A stretch of DNA of 5,209 nucleotides from JAFGSG01 sp964626055 (GCA_964626055.1 CAZVDF010000090.1:1-5209); one strand, 5' to 3'; positions 1 through 5,209 are shown, counted from the stretch's first letter. Notes: generated from the sequence alone by a model not told the origin. Translations and numbers: made by a program.

Positions 1-61
1 TACATATTCTCTTTTTTATTCACCTTTCCCAAAATTCCGGAATGAGCCAAATATTAAACTT

Positions 62-91
62 TTTAGCCAATTCTAAGGTCTAAACTATATA
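62..91 (+). promoter_or_regulatory. weak candidate promoter for the small zinc-ribbon gene
   Basis: A TATATA box at 86-91 could serve as a -10 element, with TTTAGC at 62-67 as a poor -35 at an 18-base spacing. Only the -10 resembles the sigma-70 consensus, and the whole region is A+T-rich, so such boxes arise easily by chance. It would put a transcript start near base 98, about 27 bases upstream of the start codon. Confidence 0.25.
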
Positions 92-124
92 GAAGTGTTT
101 TACAGTTAAAAAGGATATAAATAT

Positions 125-352
125 ATGAATATAAATAATTATGAAATGGAGAAAAGGCTCAGGGAAATAATGTATTCTGCGCTTGGATATCATAAACAAA
201 ACGATTTCTGGCGTAAAAAGAGACTGGAGAAAAAAGGACGCGTGAAAGGAAAGATCCAATGCTCAAAGTGCCTGGAATATTTTGATAAAACTTCCATTAT
301 CAAAAGAAACAAAAACAATTATTGCATGGAATGCGAGATAACAATTGTGTGA
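125..352 (+). CDS. small basic protein with a CxxC-x17-CxxC zinc-ribbon-like motif, function unknown
   Basis: This 75-residue protein has no family I recognise by name. The N-terminal half (residues 1-43) is charged and strongly basic, with a Lys/Arg-rich stretch at about 30-43, and is probably helical. The C-terminal half carries two cysteine pairs, C46/C49 (CSKC) and C67/C70 (CMEC), separated by 17 residues. That spacing fits a zinc ribbon or treble-clef knuckle. A basic arm next to a zinc knuckle suggests nucleic-acid binding, but this is inference. There is no signal peptide or membrane segment, so it is likely cytoplasmic. The ATG at 125 follows AAGGA (111-115) at a 9-base spacing, a reasonable ribosome binding site. 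The gene stands alone: it is the only likely gene on this strand and converges with the leftward genes ending at 557. Its high A+T content matches the intergenic DNA. The paired cysteines argue against a chance frame, although the length alone would not exclude one. Confidence 0.65.
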   Translation: MNINNYEMEKRLREIMYSALGYHKQNDFWRKKRLEKKGRVKGKIQCSKCLEYFDKTSIIKRNKNNYCMECEITIV

Positions 353-556
353 ATTTAAGCAGTAATATTTTGATTTAAATGATTCCTTAATAATAGGGGG
401 CTAAGTGTATTCATAACGGTTACATTTTCTTCAATAGCGTTTTTAGCGGCTATATAAAAAAATATTTTTTAAATAATCCGGACCCTGCGGTTGCGTGTCC
501 GATTGTCTGGCCCTACCGGAGTCCTGCTTGTGTAATTGGCTATAATAAATATTCGA
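353..556. other. intergenic region between convergent genes, rich in inverted repeats
   Basis: I find no credible gene here. The left part (353-475) is A+T-rich, and AAAAAATATTTTTT, a perfect palindrome, lies within 457-470. The right part (476-530) is abruptly G+C-rich and has several overlapping imperfect inverted repeats, such as TCCGG at 477-481 with CCGGA at 516-520, and GGACC at 480-484 with GAGTCC at 519-524 (one bulge). The region lies between converging genes, where terminators are expected. Confidence 0.6.
456..503 (-). terminator. candidate rho-independent terminator downstream of the ankyrin lipoprotein gene
   Basis: Read leftward from the lipoprotein stop codon, ATCGGAC (503 to 497) can pair with GTCCGGAT (483 to 476), with one bulged base and a 13-base loop. 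A run of seven T on this strand follows at 462 to 456. The T-run starts about 13 bases past the stem, further than in a textbook terminator, and an A+T palindrome lies between them. The position, about 55-80 bases after the stop codon of the last gene in the leftward unit, supports the reading. Other overlapping pairings in this G+C-rich block could compete. Confidence 0.35.
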
Positions 557-1735
557 TTATTTTTCGGTAAGTCCAAGATACCTCTGTCGCAATTCAGAGC
601 CGCTTACAAACATCCATGCCGTATATCCAGATTTTGATTGTCTTTTAATATCGGCTCCATTCCGAATGAGAATCTCCATAGTATGCGGCGCCTTCCCGAA
701 AATGGCATACATAAGCGCGGTACAGCTATTTTTATCCGCGGCGTTTATGTCCGTAGTCTTTAATAGATCTTTTAGCCTCTGAAGGTTATCCGTGTACGCT
801 GCTTTAAGGAACTCTGCGTTGTCGGCGTGAATAACGCTATTTGGTGCATTGCCGTTATTCAATCCTGCGGCAATGGAGAATTTAGCCGACCATTCCTCCA
901 TGTGCGGAGTGTAAATCATCTGCCTGTGCTTCGGCAGTTTTTCATTCCATTCCCGCATCAGAAGAATTATTCTGTCTGCTTCTTTTCCGGTTATGGATTT
1001 ACTCATTGTCCGGAAAACAGCATCCTGAAAATATCTGTCGCCGAGCTGTTCGACAATTGCTCTCTCTTTTTCACTGTTATTCATCGTACTGTTATCCGCA
1101 GGCGAAGGCAGCTGCCAGGCCTCATAAGGCATACACCCTGCGTAGAACATTACCTTTGTCATTGATATTACATTCGTTGTCTTCCTTCCGGGAAAGACTG
1201 AACATAATAATTTTTCTTTATCATCGTTCTTCAGTTCGGTTACGACATTTAACTTAAAATCAAAACAGAAAACATCATCTGAATATTTCCTGGCGGTTTT
1301 GTCCCAGCCTGTATGGTACGTCACATATATTTTTGTATTTTCATCCGCCCATCTCGCGTTCTTTACGCTTCCCCTGCCGTTAGAGGAGGATACAGGCTTT
1401 AATTCAGCCAGGCGAATGAGCCTATCCGTAGTAATATCAAACGCGTAAAGAAAAACCTTATCATAATATATATCCCCGGCCGAGTACATATACATCGGGA
1501 TTATCGTTGTGCCGGATTCGGAAAGCACATAGTCGCATAAAAAATAAATGATATTTCCTTTCCGCAGCCCGTCGGAGATTTCCTTGTTTGTATTAATGAT
1601 TTTCTTTTTCATGGCGCTCTGTGATGAACATGAAACAAAAACAGTGCTAATTATTATTAATATTAATAATTGCCCGGCCCGTCTTTTTATAAATGATTTG
1701 TACTTTATTCCGTTTCCCGAAGAAAAATGATGCAT
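557..1735 (-). CDS. lipoprotein with C-terminal ankyrin repeats, function unknown
   Basis: Counted from the ATG at 1735, the protein has 392 residues. Residues 1-35 form a lipoprotein signal: a basic stretch (K11 to R19), a hydrophobic core QLLILIIISTVFV at 22-34, and a lipobox ending in C36 (VFVSC). It should therefore be exported and lipid-anchored. Residues about 60-165 are beta-rich with alternating aromatic and hydrophobic strands (such as KVFLYAFDITTDRLIRLAEL), resembling one or two propeller-like blades; I cannot assign a family. Residues about 222-290 look helical. Residues about 306-377 form two to three ankyrin repeats, with the typical FLKAAYTDNLQRLKDLL, CTALMYAI and MEILIRNGADIKRQ segments. 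The frame could extend six codons to a TTG at 1753, but nothing there resembles a ribosome binding site. The ATG at 1735 has only a weak AGAG eight bases upstream, so the start is uncertain. It lies 34 bases behind the discoidin-like gene and is probably cotranscribed with it. Ankyrin repeats bind partner proteins, so an envelope scaffold or an immunity-type partner is possible. Confidence 0.88.
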   Translation of the reverse strand: MHHFSSGNGIKYKSFIKRRAGQLLILIIISTVFVSCSSQSAMKKKIINTNKEISDGLRKGNIIYFLCDYVLSESGTTIIPMYMYSAGDIYYDKVFLYAFDITTDRLIRLAELKPVSSSNGRGSVKNARWADENTKIYVTYHTGWDKTARKYSDDVFCFDFKLNVVTELKNDDKEKLLCSVFPGRKTTNVISMTKVMFYAGCMPYEAWQLPSPADNSTMNNSEKERAIVEQLGDRYFQDAVFRTMSKSITGKEADRIILLMREWNEKLPKHRQMIYTPHMEEWSAKFSIAAGLNNGNAPNSVIHADNAEFLKAAYTDNLQRLKDLLKTTDINAADKNSCTALMYAIFGKAPHTMEILIRNGADIKRQSKSGYTAWMFVSGSELRQRYLGLTEK

Positions 1736-1769
1736 GTTAATATCTCTAAACAATAAATGAAAAATGAAA

Positions 1770-2807
1770 TTATTGATTCAATCCTTCAATTAACCTTATT
1801 TCTCCTTCCGAATACTTGAGCCCGGTAAAAGTGTCATCTCCGGTTAATAAAAAATCAAATAAGCGGATCCCTGCCGTTTTTTCAATCTCAGCGTTAACTA
1901 TTCTCCCGGTTTTAATGTTCAGAAGCAAATACTCCGTCTCAGCCCTTCCGGATGTCCTGGCCGGCATTTTAATAATAGATGCCCATTTTTTGTCCTTTGA
2001 AATTGAAACTATCTGAAATACGGATTGTTTATCCTGTAAAATTACAATGCCTTTTTTCCCCGGAGTATCGATCTTGATCTTTCCGTTATCCTTATCTTCT
2101 GCATAAATTTTATTATAAGCAGCAAACTTAACGGCGTTTGTGTCGCATATAAATGCGTTGAAAAATATTTCGCTTATGCAGGTATCTTCATATTTCGCGC
2201 CTTTATATACGTCAGCTATTTCTATTTTAAGTATTGTTTTGATAATAGAGACTGGAGTTGTTGATGTTTTTTTATAATCTTCCACATATTTATCCTGAAA
2301 GTCTTTTAATTCCTTTCCGGAAAATGGGAACGGAAATGACTGGACTGCGAATTTATCCTCAAGGTCTAAAAAATATTCTTTAGGAAACTTTTTGGATAAA
2401 TACCCTTCGGCGATCTCTGTAACGTGGCCTTCGGGACTTATGCCTGCGTAGCATGTTAATTTTATTCTTTTCGGGCGGCTGTTACTTTTATATAATGCCG
2501 GGCTTTTCCCAAAACCGTTGAATATATTAATAATTTTATAATTATAAGGTATCGATAAATAAACAGCCTGGCCGATCCCAGGGCCTTTTTCACCTTCTAC
2601 CCACGCGGTTTTAAAATTTCCGTCGAATAGATTCTGAATTCCGTATTTTATATTAATAGCATAGGGTTCATCGTTTTCAAAGCAGTCCTTCCCGTCGACC
2701 AGCTCGGAAGTCGCATGTGAATCGCCTCTTAACATTATTTCAGTGGTGTCGGTATTTAAAAATATTGTCGCAGCAGTTAATAATAGTACTTGTAAGATAT
2801 TGTGCAT
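1770..2807 (-). CDS. exported protein with an NADase-type (discoidin-like) glycan-binding domain
   Basis: Counted from the ATG at 2807, the protein has 345 residues. Residues 1-18 are hydrophobic (ILQVLLLTAATIFL) and act as a signal peptide, though with little positive charge before the core; cleavage probably falls near 18-22. Residues about 30-217 match the discoidin/F5-8-C-like fold annotated as NADase-type glycan-binding domain. Its hallmarks are the NLFDGNFKTAWVEGEKGPGIG block (59-79), INIFNGFGKS (93-102), the SNSRPKRIKL strand (108-117) and VYKGAKYEDTCISEIFF (200-216). Family knowledge places this fold in surface or secreted proteins, where it is thought to bind carbohydrate; no NADase catalytic domain is present here. 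Residues 218-345 are beta-rich and unassigned, with one blade-like stretch at 266-305. The frame extends to a TTG at 2846, but the AAGGGGG site at 2816-2822 sits eight bases before the ATG and decides the start. This is the first gene of a probable two-gene unit, with its own promoter. Confidence 0.9.
   Translation of the reverse strand: MHNILQVLLLTAATIFLNTDTTEIMLRGDSHATSELVDGKDCFENDEPYAINIKYGIQNLFDGNFKTAWVEGEKGPGIGQAVYLSIPYNYKIINIFNGFGKSPALYKSNSRPKRIKLTCYAGISPEGHVTEIAEGYLSKKFPKEYFLDLEDKFAVQSFPFPFSGKELKDFQDKYVEDYKKTSTTPVSIIKTILKIEIADVYKGAKYEDTCISEIFFNAFICDTNAVKFAAYNKIYAEDKDNGKIKIDTPGKKGIVILQDKQSVFQIVSISKDKKWASIIKMPARTSGRAETEYLLLNIKTGRIVNAEIEKTAGIRLFDFLLTGDDTFTGLKYSEGEIRLIEGLNQ
2510..2527. repeat. 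copy 1 of an 18-base exact direct repeat
   Basis: CAAAACCGTTGAATATAT occurs here and again at 5102-5119. In this copy it lies in the discoidin-like gene and encodes part of INIFNGFGK, read leftward. The second copy lies in the remnant frame near the right edge and is read in the same codon register, as YIFNGFVK. Flanking bases diverge at once on both sides. Confidence 0.6.
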
Positions 2808-2815
2808 AGAATATT

Positions 2816-2822
2816 CCCCCTT
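2816..2822 (-). promoter_or_regulatory. strong ribosome binding site of the discoidin-like gene
   Basis: Read leftward, AAGGGGG occupies 2822 to 2816, eight bases before the ATG at 2807. This is a near-ideal Shine-Dalgarno match and spacing, and it selects the ATG over an in-frame TTG 39 bases further upstream, which would add a 13-residue extension and bury the signal peptide. Confidence 0.8.
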
Positions 2823-2867
2823 GATCAGAATTAGTAAACCGGGCAATTATTCTTAATAAAAAGGATT

Positions 2868-2897
2868 ATAATATATTGCTGTTTGTTTAAATGTCAA
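2868..2897 (-). promoter_or_regulatory. sigma-70-type promoter for the discoidin-like / ankyrin lipoprotein unit
   Basis: Read leftward, a perfect TTGACA -35 lies at 2897 to 2892. After an 18-base spacer follows TATTAT at 2873 to 2868 (five of six consensus bases). Overlapping alternatives are TATATT at 2875 to 2870 (16-base spacer) and a perfect TATAAT at 2870 to 2865, whose 21-base spacer is too long. The transcript would begin near 2860, leaving a leader of about 50 bases before the ATG at 2807. Its placement between the DUF4139 gene and the discoidin-like gene indicates that the two-gene unit can be expressed independently. Confidence 0.7.
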
Positions 2898-2982
2898 AGT
2901 AAAAATTTTAATCTCCGTTATTGCAAGATCAGCATTACGTGCAGGGCAGGGGCATGACAGACCGTGCTCATTCAGATACAGG

Positions 2983-4758
2983 TTACTCCAGGCCTGTTAC
3001 TTTCATGTTCTCCGGATGCGTAACGGAAAATTTGAGCTGTATTTTTATTTTCTCACCCGGTTTTATTTTATACATCCATTCGAGGTATTCGAGCTCGTTT
3101 TTCTTAAGCCTGTCGGTGTCTTTCTGATACTGCGGTTCCAGGAGCTCAACCTTGATATCCTGGCTTTCCGCGATTGGGATCTGGTCCCAGACAACAATTT
3201 CTTCTTCGCGCTTCTTATTGCTTGTAAGCTGGATGAGATAATCGTAGGTTACCTTGCTGATCTTGCTGAATACTCCTTCCCCGGAGATATCCTTCTTTAA
3301 GAGTTTGTGCTCCACTTTAATGCCCTCGTCTATGCCGAGAAATGTCCAGAACTCTTCACGCGGAGCGACATTCTGCAGACGCGCATTTGCCACAAAATTA
3401 TTATCGAGAAAAATATTGGTATTTCCTGGCAGCATGGGATACTCTGTCTGGTTGACCGCTCTTGCCTTGAGATACGCGTACGGCGTAAGCTTGGGAACAG
3501 TGGAATAGCGGAAATTCACATCGAAATCCCTGAGCATAACCGTAACCTTGTGTTCTTCGTTATTTCCGGGAATGGAATGTCTTCCCGGGATCTGGAAAAC
3601 CACGGATGTTGTCTGCGAAGATACACCGGCGTTTTCCGATGCTATGCCCGGGGCCGGGGCTTCCTCCGGCTCTGTGGCGGCAGCTTCATCTTTATCGGAA
3701 GGCATAACGTTCATCATCTGGCTCATCGTTTCCTTCTTTTTGGATTCGGATTCCGCGTAGCCGCGAGACGGTGCTGACTTCGGATACGCGGGAACAAACC
3801 TGCTGATACGCCACGGGGCAAGCTCCGGATGCTGCCCCCCGATACCCGGCCTTGCTGTGGATAATTCCAGGCTCACATTATCCCAGTCCTCTGCCGTATT
3901 CTGACGGACAACGGCATTATACGCAATATTCAGCTTATGCTCCTCCGTCGATACGCGTATATCATAGGCCGGTCTCCATCCCGTATTATAAATAAGGTAG
4001 GATAAATTCAGCGTGAGTTTTCCGCGTTTTTTCATCTGAACAAGCGCGTGAATATCGTACTTGCTTTTGTTCTGCCGCTGCTGCAGATGGGCTATTTCGT
4101 TATTTACCTGTATCAGCTGATTCTGTACCTGCTGCTGAGCCCTGCCGGTTTCACGTATTTCTTTATTAAGCGCTTCCTGCCTCGCGCGGTAAAACCTTAC
4201 CATTTTTTCCCACTTATCCGGGCTGAGCTCCACGGGTGCCGATTTTTCGGTGGATGAGGTTAGCTTGATTGAGATCCCTTCAATAAATTTTTTCTCGTTT
4301 TTTGCCTCGTTAAGTTTATCCGTGATCTCTTTCAGGGAATCTTCAATTGCCTTTTTCCTGTCGAATAATTTCTTTACTGTTTCGCCCTGTACTTCGGAAA
4401 AATACGCGGTTTTAACCTGTATATCTTTAAGCAACGCATCCCCGCTTCCCTGTACCCTTACGCTATTGACATCTATCTCGTACGGAATATTGTGAAAAAG
4501 CAGGCTTTGTTCGCCTGTATTAAGTTCGACTGATGCCGTACGCGTGATCATTGCACGGTCCGAATATACGGTTATTTTATCTATTTTCGAATCAACGGTT
4601 ATTTCTCCGGAGCTTTCACTTGTGATCCCTCCTGAAGTTCCGGTCATCTGTTTTGCCGAATTATATGTTTTTGTTTTCGGCTTTACATTCTGTGCCTGTA
4701 CAACAGTCAATAATGAAAAAACCGCTATGCCGCATATGAGTTTATTATATCCTTTCAT
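2983..4758 (-). CDS. DUF4140/DUF4139 domain-containing exported protein (mucoidy inhibitor MuiA family)
   Basis: The protein has 591 residues. Residues 1-22 are a classic signal peptide (basic MKGYNK, hydrophobic core, cleavage at VQA-Q). Residues 23-57 are a Ser/Thr-rich linker. Residues about 60-160 form the DUF4140 domain, starting KITVYSDRAMITRTASVEL. Residues about 125-235 are charged and heptad-like, a predicted coiled coil. Residues about 240-585 form the DUF4139 domain: YLIYNTGWRPAYDIRV at 254-269, AEDWDNVSLELSTARP at 289-304, WDQIPIAESQDIKV near 524-537, and the C-terminal EWMYKIKPGEKIKIQL at 560-575. A linker rich in Ala, Glu, Pro, Ser and Met (about 325-385) interrupts the domain; such inserts make this copy slightly longer than typical members. 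The biochemical role is unknown; the family name comes from suppression of mucoidy. The ATG at 4758 follows GGAGGG at a spacing of about four bases. Base composition is more G+C-rich than its neighbours. No clear -35/-10 pair is visible upstream, and no clear terminator follows. Confidence 0.93.
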   Translation of the reverse strand: MKGYNKLICGIAVFSLLTVVQAQNVKPKTKTYNSAKQMTGTSGGITSESSGEITVDSKIDKITVYSDRAMITRTASVELNTGEQSLLFHNIPYEIDVNSVRVQGSGDALLKDIQVKTAYFSEVQGETVKKLFDRKKAIEDSLKEITDKLNEAKNEKKFIEGISIKLTSSTEKSAPVELSPDKWEKMVRFYRARQEALNKEIRETGRAQQQVQNQLIQVNNEIAHLQQRQNKSKYDIHALVQMKKRGKLTLNLSYLIYNTGWRPAYDIRVSTEEHKLNIAYNAVVRQNTAEDWDNVSLELSTARPGIGGQHPELAPWRISRFVPAYPKSAPSRGYAESESKKKETMSQMMNVMPSDKDEAAATEPEEAPAPGIASENAGVSSQTTSVVFQIPGRHSIPGNNEEHKVTVMLRDFDVNFRYSTVPKLTPYAYLKARAVNQTEYPMLPGNTNIFLDNNFVANARLQNVAPREEFWTFLGIDEGIKVEHKLLKKDISGEGVFSKISKVTYDYLIQLTSNKKREEEIVVWDQIPIAESQDIKVELLEPQYQKDTDRLKKNELEYLEWMYKIKPGEKIKIQLKFSVTHPENMKVTGLE

Positions 4759-5030
4759 TTACCCTCCGCTGTTTAAATAACTGGTATATTAGCTTTGAAT
4801 CCGGCTTTATTTGCTTATCGTACATTTAAAATATCAAATGTAATTATGATACATGGATCACAGGAAAATCAAGTGGAATATGAAAAAATGTAAAAGCAAC
4901 AGATGAAAATAATAAAAAAACATATTTGCACTTAATAGCTTAATCCTGGGAATCCGGTTTAACCAACAAATTTGTGTTTCTTATTTGCTCACACCGGATA
5001 GGCGCGGGTAGGTGGAGGAGGGTTGCTATT
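4759..5030. other. intergenic region upstream of the DUF4139 gene
   Basis: I see no gene here. It contains the ribosome binding site of the DUF4139 gene (GGAGGG at about 4763-4768), the nested inverted repeat at 4952-4999, and a purine-rich G block at 5001-5022 (GGTGGAGGAGGG at 5011-5022) that looks like a plus-strand ribosome binding site but is not followed by an ATG. The only short frame noted, 17 codons from an ATG at 4853, has no supporting signal. The leftward promoter of the DUF4139 gene should lie here. TAATAT, in the complement of about 4776-4781, is a possible -10, but no recognisable -35 accompanies it. Confidence 0.5.
4952..4999. repeat. nested inverted repeat with an inner palindrome
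   Basis: ATCCGGT at 4952-4958 and ACCGGAT at 4993-4999 are perfect seven-base inverted arms. Between them, at 4966-4975, lies a separate perfect ten-base palindrome, ACAAATTTGT. No T-run follows on either strand, so this does not look like a simple terminator. Read leftward, it comes 30-80 bases after the stop codon of the remnant frame at 5031-5204. It could be a protein-binding site or a folded RNA element; chance is not excluded, since the arms are short. Confidence 0.4.
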
Positions 5031-5101
5031 TTATTCAAAATCCTTTTTATCAATTCCATTATCTAAAAATATTTTTTTCAGTGTCTTCTGCCAACCTTTT
5101 A

Positions 5102-5119
5102 CAAAACCGTTGAATATAT
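5102..5119. repeat. copy 2 of an 18-base exact direct repeat
   Basis: This is identical to 2510-2527 over 18 bases, and is read leftward in the same codon register as that copy. Here it lies inside the start-less frame at 5031-5204. Confidence 0.6.
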
Positions 5120-5181
5120 ATTTTAATTTATTTTCCTCATTTTTATCTTTAATCAATATTTTTAGCTCTTTCCGAATTCTT

Positions 5182-5198
5182 GGGAAATTAAATTTCCC
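5182..5198. repeat. perfect palindrome with eight-base arms, possible operator
   Basis: GGGAAATTAAATTTCCC has eight-base perfect inverted arms around one central base. It overlaps the start of the leftward frame ending at 5031 and adjoins its G-rich upstream stretch. Its size and symmetry fit a binding site for a dimeric regulator. No gene for such a regulator is visible in the window. Confidence 0.5.
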
Positions 5199-5209
5199 TC
5201 CCCCCTATC

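Larger units (their letters stand above)
5031..5204 (-). pseudogene. open frame without a standard start codon, likely gene remnant or frameshifted gene tail
   Basis: Reading leftward, a 57-codon frame opens after a TAG at 5205-5207 and ends with TAA at 5031-5033. It contains no ATG or GTG; the only start-like codon is a TTG about 19 codons in. The peptide is lysine-rich and soluble-looking: the start includes FPRIRKELKILIKDK, and the end is YIFNGFVKGWQKTLKKIF followed by LDNGIDKKDFE. Amino-acid usage looks protein-like, not random. A G-rich stretch (GGGGGGAGGG) precedes it and could serve as a ribosome binding site for a non-standard start. I cannot name a family. The YIFNGFVKG segment resembles INIFNGFGKS of the discoidin-like protein in the same window, so this may be a decayed relative. 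The alternatives are the C-terminus of a gene interrupted by a frameshift near the window edge, or a chance frame. Confidence 0.35.

Noticed and set aside
34..43. ATTCCGGAAT, a perfect ten-base palindrome.
   Set aside because: Short and without any positional support; expected by chance at this length.
1..76. A 24-codon plus-strand frame entering from the left edge and ending at TAA 74-76, and a possible leftward GTG start at about 21-24.
   Set aside because: Too short to support either the tail of an upstream gene or the start of a divergent one.
827..1165. A 112-codon plus-strand frame opposite the ankyrin lipoprotein gene.
   Set aside because: Shadow of a gene supported by a lipobox and ankyrin repeats; no family resemblance of its own.
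1736..1753. Six-codon N-terminal extension of the lipoprotein from a TTG at 1753.
   Set aside because: No ribosome binding site precedes the TTG. The ATG at 1735 gives a plausible signal, though its own site is weak, so the extension is not fully excluded.
1770..2807. The discoidin-like protein as an actual NADase toxin.
   Set aside because: Only the glycan-binding-type domain is visible; no NADase catalytic domain can be recognised in the remaining residues.
2808..2846. N-terminal extension of the discoidin-like protein from a TTG at 2846.
   Set aside because: The strong AAGGGGG site lies inside this extension, eight bases before the ATG at 2807, and that ATG begins the signal peptide.
2900..2982. 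Search for a terminator after the DUF4139 gene.
   Set aside because: Only an imperfect pairing (CGTAATGC with GCAATAACG on the minus strand) was seen, with no adequate T-run, so no terminator is called and readthrough into the discoidin-like gene remains possible.
3307..3777. A 156-codon open frame on the plus strand opposite the DUF4139 gene.
   Set aside because: It is antisense to a gene with strong family motifs, has Cys/Arg/Phe-rich shadow composition, and lacks a ribosome binding site.
4853..4906. A 17-codon plus-strand frame.
   Set aside because: No ribosome binding site and too short to support.
5011..5022. GGTGGAGGAGGG resembling a strong plus-strand ribosome binding site, followed by a TTG-initiated frame open to the window end.
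   Set aside because: No ATG follows at suitable spacing, and the frame is in codon register opposite the leftward remnant, so it looks like its antisense shadow.

Overview
This window comes from a bacterium with an outer membrane or at least an export and lipoprotein system. I cannot place it in a phylum with confidence. Intergenic DNA and the small genes are A+T-rich, while the largest gene is visibly richer in G+C. The discoidin-like 'NADase-type glycan-binding' fold, an ankyrin-repeat lipoprotein and a DUF4140/DUF4139 (MuiA-like) protein are a mix I associate with spirochaetes such as Leptospira and with environmental candidate phyla, but this is an impression and not proof. No rRNA, tRNA, CRISPR array, transposase or phage gene is visible.

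Layout. Bases 125-352 (+) encode a 75-residue basic protein with a CxxC-x17-CxxC zinc-binding pattern. Bases 353-556 are non-coding and rich in inverted repeats; they include a weak terminator candidate for the leftward genes. Everything large then reads leftward. A 591-residue exported DUF4140/DUF4139 protein (4758 to 2983) is followed, after 175 bases, by a two-gene unit. That unit holds a secreted discoidin-like protein (2807 to 1770) and a lipoprotein with C-terminal ankyrin repeats (1735 to 557). It has a convincing promoter of its own (TTGACA, 18-base spacer, TATTAT) and a strong ribosome binding site. Bases 4759-5030 are non-coding and contain a nested inverted repeat. Bases 5031-5204 (-) hold an open frame without a standard start codon, probably a gene remnant or the tail of a frameshifted gene.

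Working together. All three large products are predicted to be exported: one lipid-anchored, two with ordinary signal peptides. The discoidin-like protein and the ankyrin lipoprotein are separated by 34 bases or fewer and probably share a transcript, so they may form a cell-surface or periplasmic pair. The DUF4139 protein is likely an independent envelope protein of unknown function. I see no known defence, toxin or metabolic system. The most unusual items are the gene pair, an 18-base exact word shared in the same codon register by the discoidin gene and the remnant at the right edge, and a perfect 8-base-arm palindrome at 5182-5198.
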